Assembly: GCA_046297095.1 (NCBI GenBank) | Contig: JBKCNS010000060.1 | Span: forward strand, 1 to 50,149 | From: JBBATK01 sp046297095 | GTDB taxonomy: Bacteria > Bacteroidota > Ignavibacteria > Kapaibacteriales > NICIL-2 | DNA length: 50,149 nucleotides | Reading direction: 5' to 3' | Shown: piece by piece, positions 26,331-34,563 of the stretch | Layout of the letters: every line of letters starts with the position of its first letter | How positions within the stretch are numbered: the stretch's first letter is position 1 | The notes under the pieces: generated by a model | The model's input: only the letters and a program-made list of their open reading frames with translations | What the model was told of the DNA's origin: nothing | The model's database searches: none | Made by a program: the position numbers and the translations under genes

Positions 26331-26408
26331 CTACCACCGCCGGCTACCACCGCCGGCTCACGTCGCCAGTTCATACTGCCAACTCACACTGCCGGCTCAC
26401 ACTGCCGG
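26331..26408 (+). repeat. Degenerate 13-bp tandem repeat, 6 copies
   Basis: Six back-to-back 13-mers with no gaps: two identical CTACCACCGCCGG, then CTCACGTCGCCAG, TTCATACTGCCAA, and two identical CTCACACTGCCGG. It lies between the tRNA promoter and the EamA gene. The core nTnnCnnnGCCnn is preserved throughout. Confidence 0.88.
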
Positions 26409-26456
26409 AAAGCGGCACGTTGCTCGAACCGGTTTGCGCTGCGCTGCCGCATGATC

Positions 26457-26464
26457 TATCTTCG
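26457..26464 (+). promoter_or_regulatory. Near-consensus promoter with -33 TTTG
   Basis: TATCTTCG (one mismatch to TAnnTTTG) with TTTG at 26433-26436, a 20-base spacing as in Bacteroidota promoters. It lies only 3 bases before the EamA ATG, so the transcript would be nearly leaderless. Confidence 0.4.
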
Positions 26465-26467
26465 TCC

Positions 26468-27328
26468 ATGAAATCAGCCCCATCACACTCAACGGCCGTT
26501 GTTCTGCTTATCGTGACCGCTCTTTTGTGGTCGATAGGTGGCGTGCTTATCAAATCGGTGCAGTGGCATCCGCTGGCTATAGCGGGAGGTCGCGCGGCTT
26601 GTGCGGCACTAGTGATGTTGTTCTCGATCGTTGTGCTCGAGAAGCGCCGGCCGCATTTTCATTTCTCATCTGCCCAAGTGGGCGGCGCATTGTGTTACGC
26701 GGCCACGGTGTCGCTGTACGTATCGGCAAACAAACTCACCACTAATGCCAACGCCATAGTGCTGCAGTACACTGCGCCAATCTATATCGTGCTTTTCGGC
26801 GCGTGGTTTCTTAACGAGCACGTTCAAAAGCGCGACGTTATCGCCACCTCAGTGGTGCTTGCGGGCATGACACTTTTCTTCGTGGACAAACTCTCGGCAG
26901 ACAACACACTCGGCATTGTGCTGGCCGTGCTAAGCGGCGTTAGCATGGGATGGATGGTGCTCTTCTTACGCAGGCAAAAAGATACCTCGTCCATAGAGTC
27001 TATGCTACTGGGCAATATCCTTACTCTGCTCATAGGTTTGCCTTTTATGTTTTCCTCACCCATGCCGGACACGCAGGGGCTCAGTTTTGTTGCTCTGCTT
27101 GGTGTGGTGCAGATAGGTATACCCTATGTGCTGTACGCGCATGCGCTCAAAAGCGCAACGGCAATGGAGGGCGTGGTACTTACTATGCTCGAGCCCATTT
27201 TATCACCGGTGTGGGTGATGATCGTACTGCAGGAAACGCCGGGCCCTTGGGCATTGATTGGCGGTGTGATTGTGCTCGTGGCCGTTACCGTGCGCGCTGT
27301 GCTGGCGGCGCGAAGCACAGCAGCGTAA
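26468..27328 (+). CDS. EamA/DMT-family transporter
   Basis: Inner-membrane transporter of the drug/metabolite superfamily. The 286 residues hold about ten hydrophobic helices in two EamA repeats: the first starts LIVTALLWSIGGVLIK, the second begins near LSGVSMGWMVLFLRR. The EamA hallmark ending the second repeat is VVLTMLEPILSPVWVMIVLQE. The solute is unknown; family members export amino acids and other metabolites. ATG at 26468 was chosen because the upstream in-frame stretch runs through the tRNA gene and the 13-bp repeat. A 7-bp inverted repeat (27331-27337 with 27353-27359) lies between its stop and the convergent mutase gene. Confidence 0.88.
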   Translation: MKSAPSHSTAVVLLIVTALLWSIGGVLIKSVQWHPLAIAGGRAACAALVMLFSIVVLEKRRPHFHFSSAQVGGALCYAATVSLYVSANKLTTNANAIVLQYTAPIYIVLFGAWFLNEHVQKRDVIATSVVLAGMTLFFVDKLSADNTLGIVLAVLSGVSMGWMVLFLRRQKDTSSIESMLLGNILTLLIGLPFMFSSPMPDTQGLSFVALLGVVQIGIPYVLYAHALKSATAMEGVVLTMLEPILSPVWVMIVLQETPGPWALIGGVIVLVAVTVRAVLAARSTAA

Positions 27329-27357
27329 TCAAGAGCTTTGTAACCCGCACACAGCTC

Positions 27358-29349
27358 TTACATACTGCGGCGATATTGCCCGCCTACTTGATACAAGGCC
27401 GCGGAGAGCTGGCCAAGACTGCACACTTTGGATGCTTCCATCAGCGCCTCGAAGATGTTTCCGTTGGCTACCGCAACGCGCTTCACCATGCGTAGTGCTT
27501 CGGCTGAGCGCTCGGAATTTCGCTGTTGAAAGGCGCGTACGTTCCTGATCTGACGATCTTTTTCTTCGGTGGTAGAGCGAATCACTTCTGCGGGAATAAT
27601 AGTCTTGGAGCCGTCTTTGCTCAAGAAGGTATTCACACCGATGATAGGATACTCGCCGCTGTGTTTCTGCATTTCGTAGTACAATGATTCTTCCTGAATC
27701 TTGTTTCGCTGATACATCATCTCCATGGCGCCCAGTACCCCGCCACGCTCGCTGATGCGATGAAACTCGGCATACACTGCCTCTTCCACCAGGTCGGTAA
27801 GTTCTTCTGTAATGAACGAGCCCTGCATGGGGTTCTCGTTCTTGGCCAGGCCAAGCTCTTTGTTGATGATAAGCTGAATGGCTACGGCACGGCGCACGGA
27901 CTCCTCCGTGGGAGTGGTAATGGCTTCGTCGTATGCATTGGTGTGCAGCGAGTTGCAATTATCGTAAATGGCGTACAACGCTTGCAGTGTGGTGCGAATG
28001 TCGTTGAAGTCGATCTCTTGAGCGTGCAGCGAGCGGCCCGATGTTTGAATATGATACTTCAACATTTGCGAGCGCTCGTTTGCGCCGTACTTGAGCTTCA
28101 TGGCTTTTGCCCAAATGCGTCGTGCCACGCGTCCGATCACCGCATACTCGGGGTCGATGCCATTGCTGAAGAAGAAGGAAAGATTGGGAGCGAAGTCGTC
28201 GATATTCATACCGCGCGACAGATAATACTCCACATAGGTAAAGCCGTTCGAGAGCGTGAGCGCAAGCTGTGTGATGGGGTTCGCACCGGCTTCGGCAATG
28301 TGATATCCGCTGATGGATACCGAGTAGAAGTTGCGCACTTTTTGATCGATGAAATACTGCTGCACATCGCCCATCATGCGCAGGGCAAACTCCGTAGAAA
28401 AGATACACGTGTTTTGCGCCTGATCTTCTTTGAGAATATCGGCTTGCACGGTGCCGCGAACGCTTTGCAATGCACGGGCCTTGCATTCGGCATACACTTC
28501 GGCAGGCAATACTTCATCGCCGCTGCAGCCCAAGAGCATGAGGCCCAAACCGGTATTTCCTTCGGGTAACTCCTCGCCGGAGGCAGCGCCGTAAAACGGA
28601 GAGGGTAAGCCATGCGCGGCGTACATGGCCGTGATCTTTTCGCGAACGGAGTCTTCCATGCCGTGCTCTCGAATGTACTTCTCGCATTCTTGGTCGATGG
28701 CTGCGTTCATGAAGAATGCAAGTATCATGGGCGCCGGACCGTTGATAGTCATCGATACCGACGTGGAAGGTGCGCTTAAATCAAAGCCCGAATACAGTTT
28801 CTTTGCGTCGTCTACGGTGGCGATGCTTACGCCCGAGTTACCCACTTTACCGTAAATGTCCGGACGCTCTGCAGGGTCTTCGCCGTACAGGGTAACGGAA
28901 TCGAAGGCAGTAGATAAGCGGGCTGCGGGCATGCCATGACTAAGGTAATGGAAGCGTTTGTTCGTGCGTTCCGGTGCGCCTTCGCCGGCAAACATGCGCG
29001 TGGGATCTTCGTTTGCTCGCTTAAAGGGATACACGCCGGCTGTGTAGGGGAATTCACCGGGAAAGTTCTCCTGCATGGACCAGCGAACAATCTCACCCCA
29101 ATCCTCGAACTTGGGAACGGCGATTTTCGGTATGCGGCTTTGTGAGAGGGACTCGATGAAGTTTTGCACCTTGATGGTCTTGGAGCGAACAGTGTAGGAA
29201 AATTCCTCACCCTGATAGTTCTCTTTCTTGGACTGCCATTCCTCCAGAATGCGCCGTACTTCCGGGCGCAGATGTTCTACCAGCTCATTGTACCGCGATT
29301 GTAGAGCCTCTATAGCTACTGCTGTATGATCGGATGTGCTGTTCTGCAT
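27358..29349 (-). CDS. IcmF/methylmalonyl-CoA-mutase-type acyl-CoA mutase catalytic subunit
   Basis: Adenosylcobalamin-dependent acyl-CoA mutase, large (substrate-binding barrel) part. TAGVYPFKRANEDPTRMFAGEG, STAFDSVTLYG, GNSGVSIATVDDAKKLYSGF, GTVQADILKEDQAQNT, YSVSISGYHIAEAGANP and GRSLHAQEIDFNDIRTT match the catalytic region of fused isobutyryl-CoA mutase IcmF. The 663 residues end at VGGQYRRSM. No C-terminal or N-terminal B12-binding DxHxxG segment and no GTPase domain is present, so separate small subunits must exist elsewhere. ATG at 29349 was chosen; the earlier ATG at 29472 overlaps the promoter at 29470-29477. Whether the substrate is methylmalonyl-, isobutyryl- or another acyl-CoA is open. 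Confidence 0.88.
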   Translation of the reverse strand: MQNSTSDHTAVAIEALQSRYNELVEHLRPEVRRILEEWQSKKENYQGEEFSYTVRSKTIKVQNFIESLSQSRIPKIAVPKFEDWGEIVRWSMQENFPGEFPYTAGVYPFKRANEDPTRMFAGEGAPERTNKRFHYLSHGMPAARLSTAFDSVTLYGEDPAERPDIYGKVGNSGVSIATVDDAKKLYSGFDLSAPSTSVSMTINGPAPMILAFFMNAAIDQECEKYIREHGMEDSVREKITAMYAAHGLPSPFYGAASGEELPEGNTGLGLMLLGCSGDEVLPAEVYAECKARALQSVRGTVQADILKEDQAQNTCIFSTEFALRMMGDVQQYFIDQKVRNFYSVSISGYHIAEAGANPITQLALTLSNGFTYVEYYLSRGMNIDDFAPNLSFFFSNGIDPEYAVIGRVARRIWAKAMKLKYGANERSQMLKYHIQTSGRSLHAQEIDFNDIRTTLQALYAIYDNCNSLHTNAYDEAITTPTEESVRRAVAIQLIINKELGLAKNENPMQGSFITEELTDLVEEAVYAEFHRISERGGVLGAMEMMYQRNKIQEESLYYEMQKHSGEYPIIGVNTFLSKDGSKTIIPAEVIRSTTEEKDRQIRNVRAFQQRNSERSAEALRMVKRVAVANGNIFEALMEASKVCSLGQLSAALYQVGGQYRRSM

Positions 29350-29469
29350 TGCTAAAGGGTAAAACGTGGAGAAACAGTATTTATCAGTCTTGCTTCGAAT
29401 ATGGACGAGTGATGATTTGTTTCCATTGGCATCACAAAAGGTACCGGAGAACAACGCTCGCATAGGCGG

Positions 29470-29477
29470 CAAAAATA
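29470..29477 (-). promoter_or_regulatory. Bacteroidota-type -7 element for the mutase gene
   Basis: The minus strand reads TATTTTTG, an exact TAnnTTTG, giving a leader of about 115 bases. No cobalamin-riboswitch B12 box is recognisable in that leader. Confidence 0.55.
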
Positions 29478-29601
29478 GGGCAATTCGCGCACTAATCGGG
29501 CCGCTTCCGCACCGCCATGAGCCGGCGGAATAGGCGTTCCGGCCCCAGTGCTTTCATAAATGCGCCACGCGGCCAAGTACTATGCGAATGGGAGCACAAT
29601 G

Positions 29602-29623
29602 TTGCATGAAGTTTGCATGAAGT
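29602..29623 (+). repeat. Perfect 11-bp direct repeat
   Basis: TTGCATGAAGT occurs twice back to back, followed by a partial TTCATG. It lies in the 506-base divergent spacer (29350-29855), which contains no convincing gene. Confidence 0.6.
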
Positions 29624-29701
29624 TCATGTTTCCGAATTCACACACAATGCTCAAAAATTCATTGTGAGTATTTCTTTCGTGGTGTATTTTGACCAACCAT
29701 A

Positions 29702-29738
29702 GTACTCCGCGGTACACAAACAGTACAAACGCTGTACA
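29702..29738 (+). promoter_or_regulatory. Helically phased GTAC(A) repeats
   Basis: GTAC at 29702 and GTACA at 29712, 29723 and 29734 give spacings of 10, 11 and 11 bases, one DNA turn each. It lies 120-150 bases upstream of the OmpA-type gene. This could be a cooperative protein-binding site or simply another spacer tandem repeat. Confidence 0.4.
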
Positions 29739-29855
29739 AAAGAGGGAACGTGTTCGGGGATTCAAAGAACACATCGAAACCGGGGAAAAGCCGGTAAAAA
29801 CAGGGAAAATTGAAAAAAACGAACTATTTTTTTACTTAACGCAGGTGGTAGGCTT

Positions 29856-32594
29856 ATGCGACGACTGATTTTTATTACGTCTTTGGTCCTCCTTTTTTGC
29901 TTGGGATCTCTCTCCACATTTGCTTTTGAAATGGAGCTGAGCAACGTCTCCAAGAATGTCGCGATGGGTAAGCGGCAATTGTACCTGTTTGCGTACGAGA
30001 TTGTAAAAGCCGACGACGAAGCCGGCTTCTTCCTCTCCGAAGCGAACATGAAAAAACTTCGAATTATCAACTTAGGCCCGGTAGTAAATACCAAAGGCTT
30101 AGACTATGCTCCTACAGTGTCGGCCGACGGTCGTACCCTGTACTTTGTGAGCGATCGTCCGGGCTCCATGTTGAACAAGAGCGGCGATCCTTCCCACGAC
30201 TTCTGGGCATCCAAGAAGTTAGAGAACCTGGATTCCACGTTCTTTCCGCCGTATAATATCGATACCGTTCACCAGTTTGGGCCCGAGCTCAGTGTGAACT
30301 CCCGCCGTAACGAAGGCGTGGCATCGATTTCCGCGGACAATCAAACATTGGTATTTACCGCATGTTTGCGCCCCGATGGTCTTGGGGATTGCGATTTGTA
30401 TATCTCTGATGTTGAGGGTGAAGTTTGGGGCAAGCCTCGGAATTTGGGTCGTGAGGTAAACTCGGTTCGTTGGGACTCGCAGCCCTCAATCACCTCCGAT
30501 AAAAACCGCATTTATTTTGCCTCCAATCGTCCCGGACCGAATGGCGACGACAACTACGACATTTGGTACACAGACCGTGATGAATCCACCGAAAAGTGGA
30601 AAGCTGCAGAGCCCCTCACAGCTATCAACACATCGGGCAAAGACTGGTCTCCGTTCATCGGCGCCGACAACACCACGTTGTTCTTCGCTTCCGATGGGCA
30701 CAAGCCGAATATCGGAGGTTTGGACTTTTACTATGTAAAGAAGACGGGAACGGACGCGCAAGGCAAAGACACATGGTCCAAGCCGGTGAATCTTGGTGCG
30801 CCCATCAACACAAAGGAAAACGAGTCGTTCATTTCTCTTCCTGCTTCCGGCGACGTTATGTATTGGTCGTCCGAGCGTGAGGATATAGCCGGAGCTCAGG
30901 GTAAATACGACGTCTTCATGGCATTCGTACCTACCTTCTTTAAGGCTGCTCAGGTGAATGTTCAAGTAGTGGATGAGTGCACCGGTGCAAATATTCCTGC
31001 AGCTGTTGCTATTACCAACGAGCTCACAAAGCGCCGCCTTAGCGATAGCGTAAACTTCAACGAAAAAGTTTATCAATCGATTTTCGGTAACAACGATTTT
31101 GGCAATCCCAAAGATTCCATCAACGATGTTAATCTGGAGATTGTGGCTTCCAGCGCTCGTTACGGCGAGAAGAAGACCATTCTTAATATCAAGAAGCCCG
31201 GTATCACGACCGAGAAGAACGATGCTGACAAGCCCGATGTGTACAACGTAACCATCAAGTTGGGTCAGCGCCCGCAGCTTATTCCTGATGTAGCGCAATC
31301 TGCGTATGCAAAAGAGAATCCCACGGATGCAGAAATGCAGGCGTTCAAAGGATTGGTTATGCGCCAGGTGGCATCCATTCAATTGCACCCGCTGTTGAAC
31401 TATGTGTTCTTCGACATGGGTAAGTCGTCAATCCCCGGCAGATATATTTTGTTCAAGTCGCCGGCACAAACACAAGGATTCTCCGACGAGCGTATCCCCG
31501 GCGGAACTTTGGAGAAATACTATCACGTTCTCAATATCTTCGGATATCGCTTGACAAAGAATCCCGATGCGAAGATTCGTATCGTTGGATGCACAGACAA
31601 CAACACCCTGCAAACATCCGCGGCCGAAAAAACACCCGGTCTCTCCAAAGAGCGTGCGACCATCGTGTACAACTACCTGCGCGACATCTGGCAAATCCCG
31701 GAAAGCCGCATGAAACTTGAGTTCCGCGACTTCCCCGAGTTGCCCTCGAATCCCAAGGATTCCATGGGTATTGTAGAGAATCGCCGCACGGAAATTATCT
31801 GCGAAGACTGGGAAGTAATCAAGCCTATTATCGATCGCGATCCTAAGGTATTTCCTCAGCCCGAGGAAATGACATGGGGACTTCGCAACGGTATCGAGGA
31901 TGATCTGGTAGCAAGCCGCCGCGTTGAAATTCTCCGTGAAGACAAGCCCTGGGCTACTATCAAGGACATTGGTACCACTCAAGCTTCGGTTAAGTACGAC
32001 TGGCAAAACGAGTCGGGAGCGTATCCGGACACAACATCCAAGACCGGCGTTTCTACTACAAACAAGAGTATCTACAACTTGGCTCCGTACAAGGCTCGCT
32101 TGGTGGTTACATCAAAGCAAGGCTCCGAGTGCGAATCGCCGTGGGTAACCGTTCCGGTGAAGTACATCAAGACACAATGCGGTGCTGTAGACAAAACAGC
32201 AGGATCGTCGGGCAAGGACTCAACGCTCGAGAAATACAACCTGATTCTGTTCCCCTTCAACAGCGCGCAAGCAGGTCCTCGTAACGAGCGCATCCTGAAC
32301 GACTACGTGTACAAGCGTTGCTTCCTTACATCCAAAGTTGATGTGGAAGGACACACAGATGTTGTGGGTATGTTCGATGCTAACAAGCGCTTGTCGGAAG
32401 CTCGTGCCAAGACAGCAAACGACGGTATCAAATCCAAAACCAAAGGTGTAGGCTCGCTCTCTACCCGCGGCGTTGGTGAAGACGATCCGTTGTACGACAA
32501 TGCAATTCCCGAAGGCCGCTTCTACAATCGTACGGTGAAGATCGTAATCCAAACACCTCTCGAAGACGCAAAGCTTTGCGATGAGCAGAAGTAA
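29856..32594 (+). CDS. Beta-propeller (PD40) protein with two OmpA-like domains
   Basis: An envelope protein of 912 residues. Signal peptide 1-25 (LVLLFCLGSLSTFAFE). Residues about 65-360 hold PD40/TolB-type propeller repeats (SADGRTLYFVSDRPG, DNQTLVFTACLRPDG, DKNRIYFASNRPGPNGDDNYD). A small beta domain follows (about 370-480). An OmpA-like domain lies at about 509-650 (YVFFDMGKSSIPG, then LSKERATIVYNYLRD, with ENRRTEI), and a second at about 795-905 (LILFPFNSAQ, DVEGHTDVVG, ENRR-like GRFYNRTVKI). It probably links peptidoglycan to the outer membrane; PorE of the T9SS has a related plan with an added TPR, absent here. A TATTTTTT stretch at 29825-29832 is a poor -7 candidate. A terminator follows at 32664. 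Confidence 0.82.
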   Translation: MRRLIFITSLVLLFCLGSLSTFAFEMELSNVSKNVAMGKRQLYLFAYEIVKADDEAGFFLSEANMKKLRIINLGPVVNTKGLDYAPTVSADGRTLYFVSDRPGSMLNKSGDPSHDFWASKKLENLDSTFFPPYNIDTVHQFGPELSVNSRRNEGVASISADNQTLVFTACLRPDGLGDCDLYISDVEGEVWGKPRNLGREVNSVRWDSQPSITSDKNRIYFASNRPGPNGDDNYDIWYTDRDESTEKWKAAEPLTAINTSGKDWSPFIGADNTTLFFASDGHKPNIGGLDFYYVKKTGTDAQGKDTWSKPVNLGAPINTKENESFISLPASGDVMYWSSEREDIAGAQGKYDVFMAFVPTFFKAAQVNVQVVDECTGANIPAAVAITNELTKRRLSDSVNFNEKVYQSIFGNNDFGNPKDSINDVNLEIVASSARYGEKKTILNIKKPGITTEKNDADKPDVYNVTIKLGQRPQLIPDVAQSAYAKENPTDAEMQAFKGLVMRQVASIQLHPLLNYVFFDMGKSSIPGRYILFKSPAQTQGFSDERIPGGTLEKYYHVLNIFGYRLTKNPDAKIRIVGCTDNNTLQTSAAEKTPGLSKERATIVYNYLRDIWQIPESRMKLEFRDFPELPSNPKDSMGIVENRRTEIICEDWEVIKPIIDRDPKVFPQPEEMTWGLRNGIEDDLVASRRVEILREDKPWATIKDIGTTQASVKYDWQNESGAYPDTTSKTGVSTTNKSIYNLAPYKARLVVTSKQGSECESPWVTVPVKYIKTQCGAVDKTAGSSGKDSTLEKYNLILFPFNSAQAGPRNERILNDYVYKRCFLTSKVDVEGHTDVVGMFDANKRLSEARAKTANDGIKSKTKGVGSLSTRGVGEDDPLYDNAIPEGRFYNRTVKIVIQTPLEDAKLCDEQK

Positions 32595-32663
32595 CAGCTG
32601 CAACAAGGCAATACGAAGCTGACAAAAGTAGAGTAAAGCCCACTGCACTTGCGCTATACATTC

Positions 32664-32698
32664 AAGACCTGTCCCTTATCGGGGCAGGTCTTTTTTTT
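32664..32698 (+). terminator. Intrinsic terminator of the OmpA-type gene
   Basis: A 12-bp stem AAGACCTGTCCC / GGGGCAGGTCTT (one T-G pair), 5-base loop, followed by a run of eight T. Confidence 0.93.
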
Positions 32699-32729
32699 AT
32701 GACAACAAACCTGTTGATACAGCTGTGAG

Positions 32730-32737
32730 TAGATTTG
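32730..32737 (+). promoter_or_regulatory. Bacteroidota-type -7 element (TAGATTTG)
   Basis: Exact TAnnTTTG, 27 bases before the ATG at 32765. A TTG at 32714-32716 could be a partial -33. It overlaps an in-frame TTG at 32735, which is therefore not the translation start. Confidence 0.6.
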
Positions 32738-32764
32738 TCCGCCCATAGTTCATATGATAGCTAC

Positions 32765-33688
32765 ATGGTCATACACATAGTCATCGCTGTTTTGGTAGTA
32801 GTGCTCCTTGCGCTGCTGTACGCCGCGTACAAGGTGCACTTTGTGCTCCCGTACTTGGCAATCAGACCCTCTCGCATGAAAGTTGAGGATCTGGTAAAAC
32901 GATTTGGAACACCAAACGTGGCTGAGCTTTATGGTTTGCAACCCGAGCGCGTGTCACTGCCCATGCGCGATGGATGCACATTGGATACATGGATACTTCG
33001 TTCACCGGATGCTCTGGGCACAGTGATTGTACTTCATGGAATTGCCAGCTGCAAAGAAATGGTGGCACCGCGAATAGCGAAGTATCTGGCATTCGGATAT
33101 AATGTGGTGGCGTATGATTCCCGCGCCAACGGCCTGAGTGGCGGCGAGTTCTGCACTCTGGGGTATCGCGAAAAGTACGACGTGATTGATTGTCTTGATA
33201 TCATTGAAGCCGAGTATGGCCTGCAAGGGCCCTACGCAATACATGGTTCGTCGATGGGTGGAGCAGTGGCGTTGCAAGCCTTGGAGATTGAGCCCAGACT
33301 TCGTTGCGGCGTGATCGTCTGTGCGTTTGCATCACTGCGAGAAACAGTGGGCGACTACATGCTGCGCCTGTACTCTATACGATGGAGCAGCGTTGTGGAG
33401 TATATCATTGCCCGAAGCGAAAGCATAGCCGGCTTCAAAGTGACGGATGTTCTGCCCGAGCGCGCGGCTCAAGGAGTGCGCCAGCCGGTGTTGGTTGTGC
33501 ACGGAGACCGAGACGAACGTGTGGGCCTTGAATACGGCAGGCGAAACTATCGCAGTCTTGCCTCTGAAGACAAAGAACTGTTTGTGGTAGAAGGCGCGGG
33601 TCACCTGAACATTGCTGAGATAGGCGGCGCCTTGCTCGACGAAAAAATTCACGGCTGGATAAACACACATCTTCACCGCCAGCGCTGA
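32765..33688 (+). CDS. Membrane-anchored alpha/beta hydrolase
   Basis: A serine hydrolase-like protein of 307 residues. An N-terminal transmembrane helix (about 2-22, VIHIVIAVLVVVLLALLYAA) is followed by an alpha/beta-hydrolase fold. VIVLHGIASCKE is the oxyanion HG region, HGSSMGG places the nucleophile at S163, VLVVHGDRDERV supplies the Asp and GAGHLNIAE the His. The complete triad suggests an active esterase, lipase or peptidase of the YqiA/BEM46-like type; the substrate is unknown. Monocistronic, with its own promoter and an upstream terminator. Confidence 0.86.
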   Translation: MVIHIVIAVLVVVLLALLYAAYKVHFVLPYLAIRPSRMKVEDLVKRFGTPNVAELYGLQPERVSLPMRDGCTLDTWILRSPDALGTVIVLHGIASCKEMVAPRIAKYLAFGYNVVAYDSRANGLSGGEFCTLGYREKYDVIDCLDIIEAEYGLQGPYAIHGSSMGGAVALQALEIEPRLRCGVIVCAFASLRETVGDYMLRLYSIRWSSVVEYIIARSESIAGFKVTDVLPERAAQGVRQPVLVVHGDRDERVGLEYGRRNYRSLASEDKELFVVEGAGHLNIAEIGGALLDEKIHGWINTHLHRQR

Positions 33689-33734
33689 GCGAGGAGCTTG
33701 TACGGCACTCCGCGTGCACCGGCACGTGATACTC

Positions 33735-34484
33735 TTACTCTACGAGCATAAATCGCCGCGCCACCACGCCGGTAGAGGATCGGAAGATGGCCATGTACGC
33801 GCCGTTATACACCTGCGGGGTGTGATGGTCGTAGCGAACTACAGTTTCGCCCGTATTGATGTTCTGCGAAAAACTATCGATGCTTCTACCAATGGCGTCG
33901 ACGATTTCTACGTGTAGAGTATCGTCCACGTCCGATTGCACCCGCCATAATAGTTCCGCGCTTGTATAGCAGGGATTGGGTAGTGTTTGACTTACCTGTA
34001 AGGGCTTTACATACGTGCCGCCATGATCGATGCTTGCAGAAATGAAGATCATGGAGTCTGCGGCGCAGGGTGTGTTGCCTATACGAATGTTCTGCAACAA
34101 CAGCGTGCAGACCGAGTCCGAGCCGGCAAGAGCAATGCCATCCAGAAACAGCTCTGCAATGCTATCGGCGCCGGCAGGCACAACAAACTGCAAGCGATAC
34201 GTGCCCACTCGCAGCATCTGAATGCGAACGCTGTCTATTCCGGCTGTGCGGCTTCGCAACGACGTGGGATAGAACATCGTGTAGTTACCTACAACTACTT
34301 CTGCTTCCACCGGGACGGGTATTGTGGTACTGACTGTACTACCAAGGCGCAGCTCGCATAGCACCGACAACGTGTCTCCAACATTAGTGCGCAGAGTATC
34401 AGGCAGCAGAGTAAAGCTTTGTGAATAGAGCGCAGGGCAGAGCAAGCACAGTGCCATAGCAATGCCCACGATGATACGACGCAT
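33735..34484 (-). CDS. Secreted protein with T9SS C-terminal sorting domain
   Basis: A 249-residue exported protein. The signal peptide MRRIIVGIAMALCLLCPALYSQ is cleaved near 22. The middle (about 25-155) resembles a cohesin-like or immunoglobulin-like beta sandwich (LRTNVGDTLSVLCEL, then VGTYRLQFVV), as often seen in Bacteroidota surface proteins. From about 165, VSQTLPNPCYTSAELLW starts a type A T9SS sorting domain that ends YMAIFRSSTGVVARRFMLVE. ATG at 34484 places the signal peptide correctly; an upstream ATG at 34544 would add a Cys-rich tail that does not fit. It lies 79 bases downstream of the SPOR gene and probably shares its transcript. Confidence 0.82.
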   Translation of the reverse strand: MRRIIVGIAMALCLLCPALYSQSFTLLPDTLRTNVGDTLSVLCELRLGSTVSTTIPVPVEAEVVVGNYTMFYPTSLRSRTAGIDSVRIQMLRVGTYRLQFVVPAGADSIAELFLDGIALAGSDSVCTLLLQNIRIGNTPCAADSMIFISASIDHGGTYVKPLQVSQTLPNPCYTSAELLWRVQSDVDDTLHVEIVDAIGRSIDSFSQNINTGETVVRYDHHTPQVYNGAYMAIFRSSTGVVARRFMLVE

Positions 34485-34563
34485 GGCCACAGGGCTGCAT
34501 GGCGAAGCACGTCCGGCTCTGCATGTTGATGCATCACTAATCACGCCTGCTCCGTAAATAAGA

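Noticed and set aside
26331..26408. CRISPR-like array
   Set aside because: The 13-bp units are contiguous without spacers and no cas gene is nearby.
26024..26467. Long N-terminal extension of the EamA reading frame
   Set aside because: It would run through tRNA-Leu, its promoter and the 13-bp repeat array; the ATG at 26468 begins the first membrane helix.
27760..28569. Open frame of 269 codons on the plus strand inside the mutase gene
   Set aside because: Shadow of the highly conserved mutase coding strand.
29350..29470. Cobalamin riboswitch upstream of the B12-dependent mutase
   Set aside because: The leader (minus strand) has no recognisable B12 box or matching long-range pairing; a covariance-model search would be decisive.
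29352..29774. Two small minus-strand open frames (74 and 64 codons) in the mutase-OmpA spacer
   Set aside because: No signal, domain or hydrophobic pattern; one overlaps the mutase promoter and the other the direct repeats.
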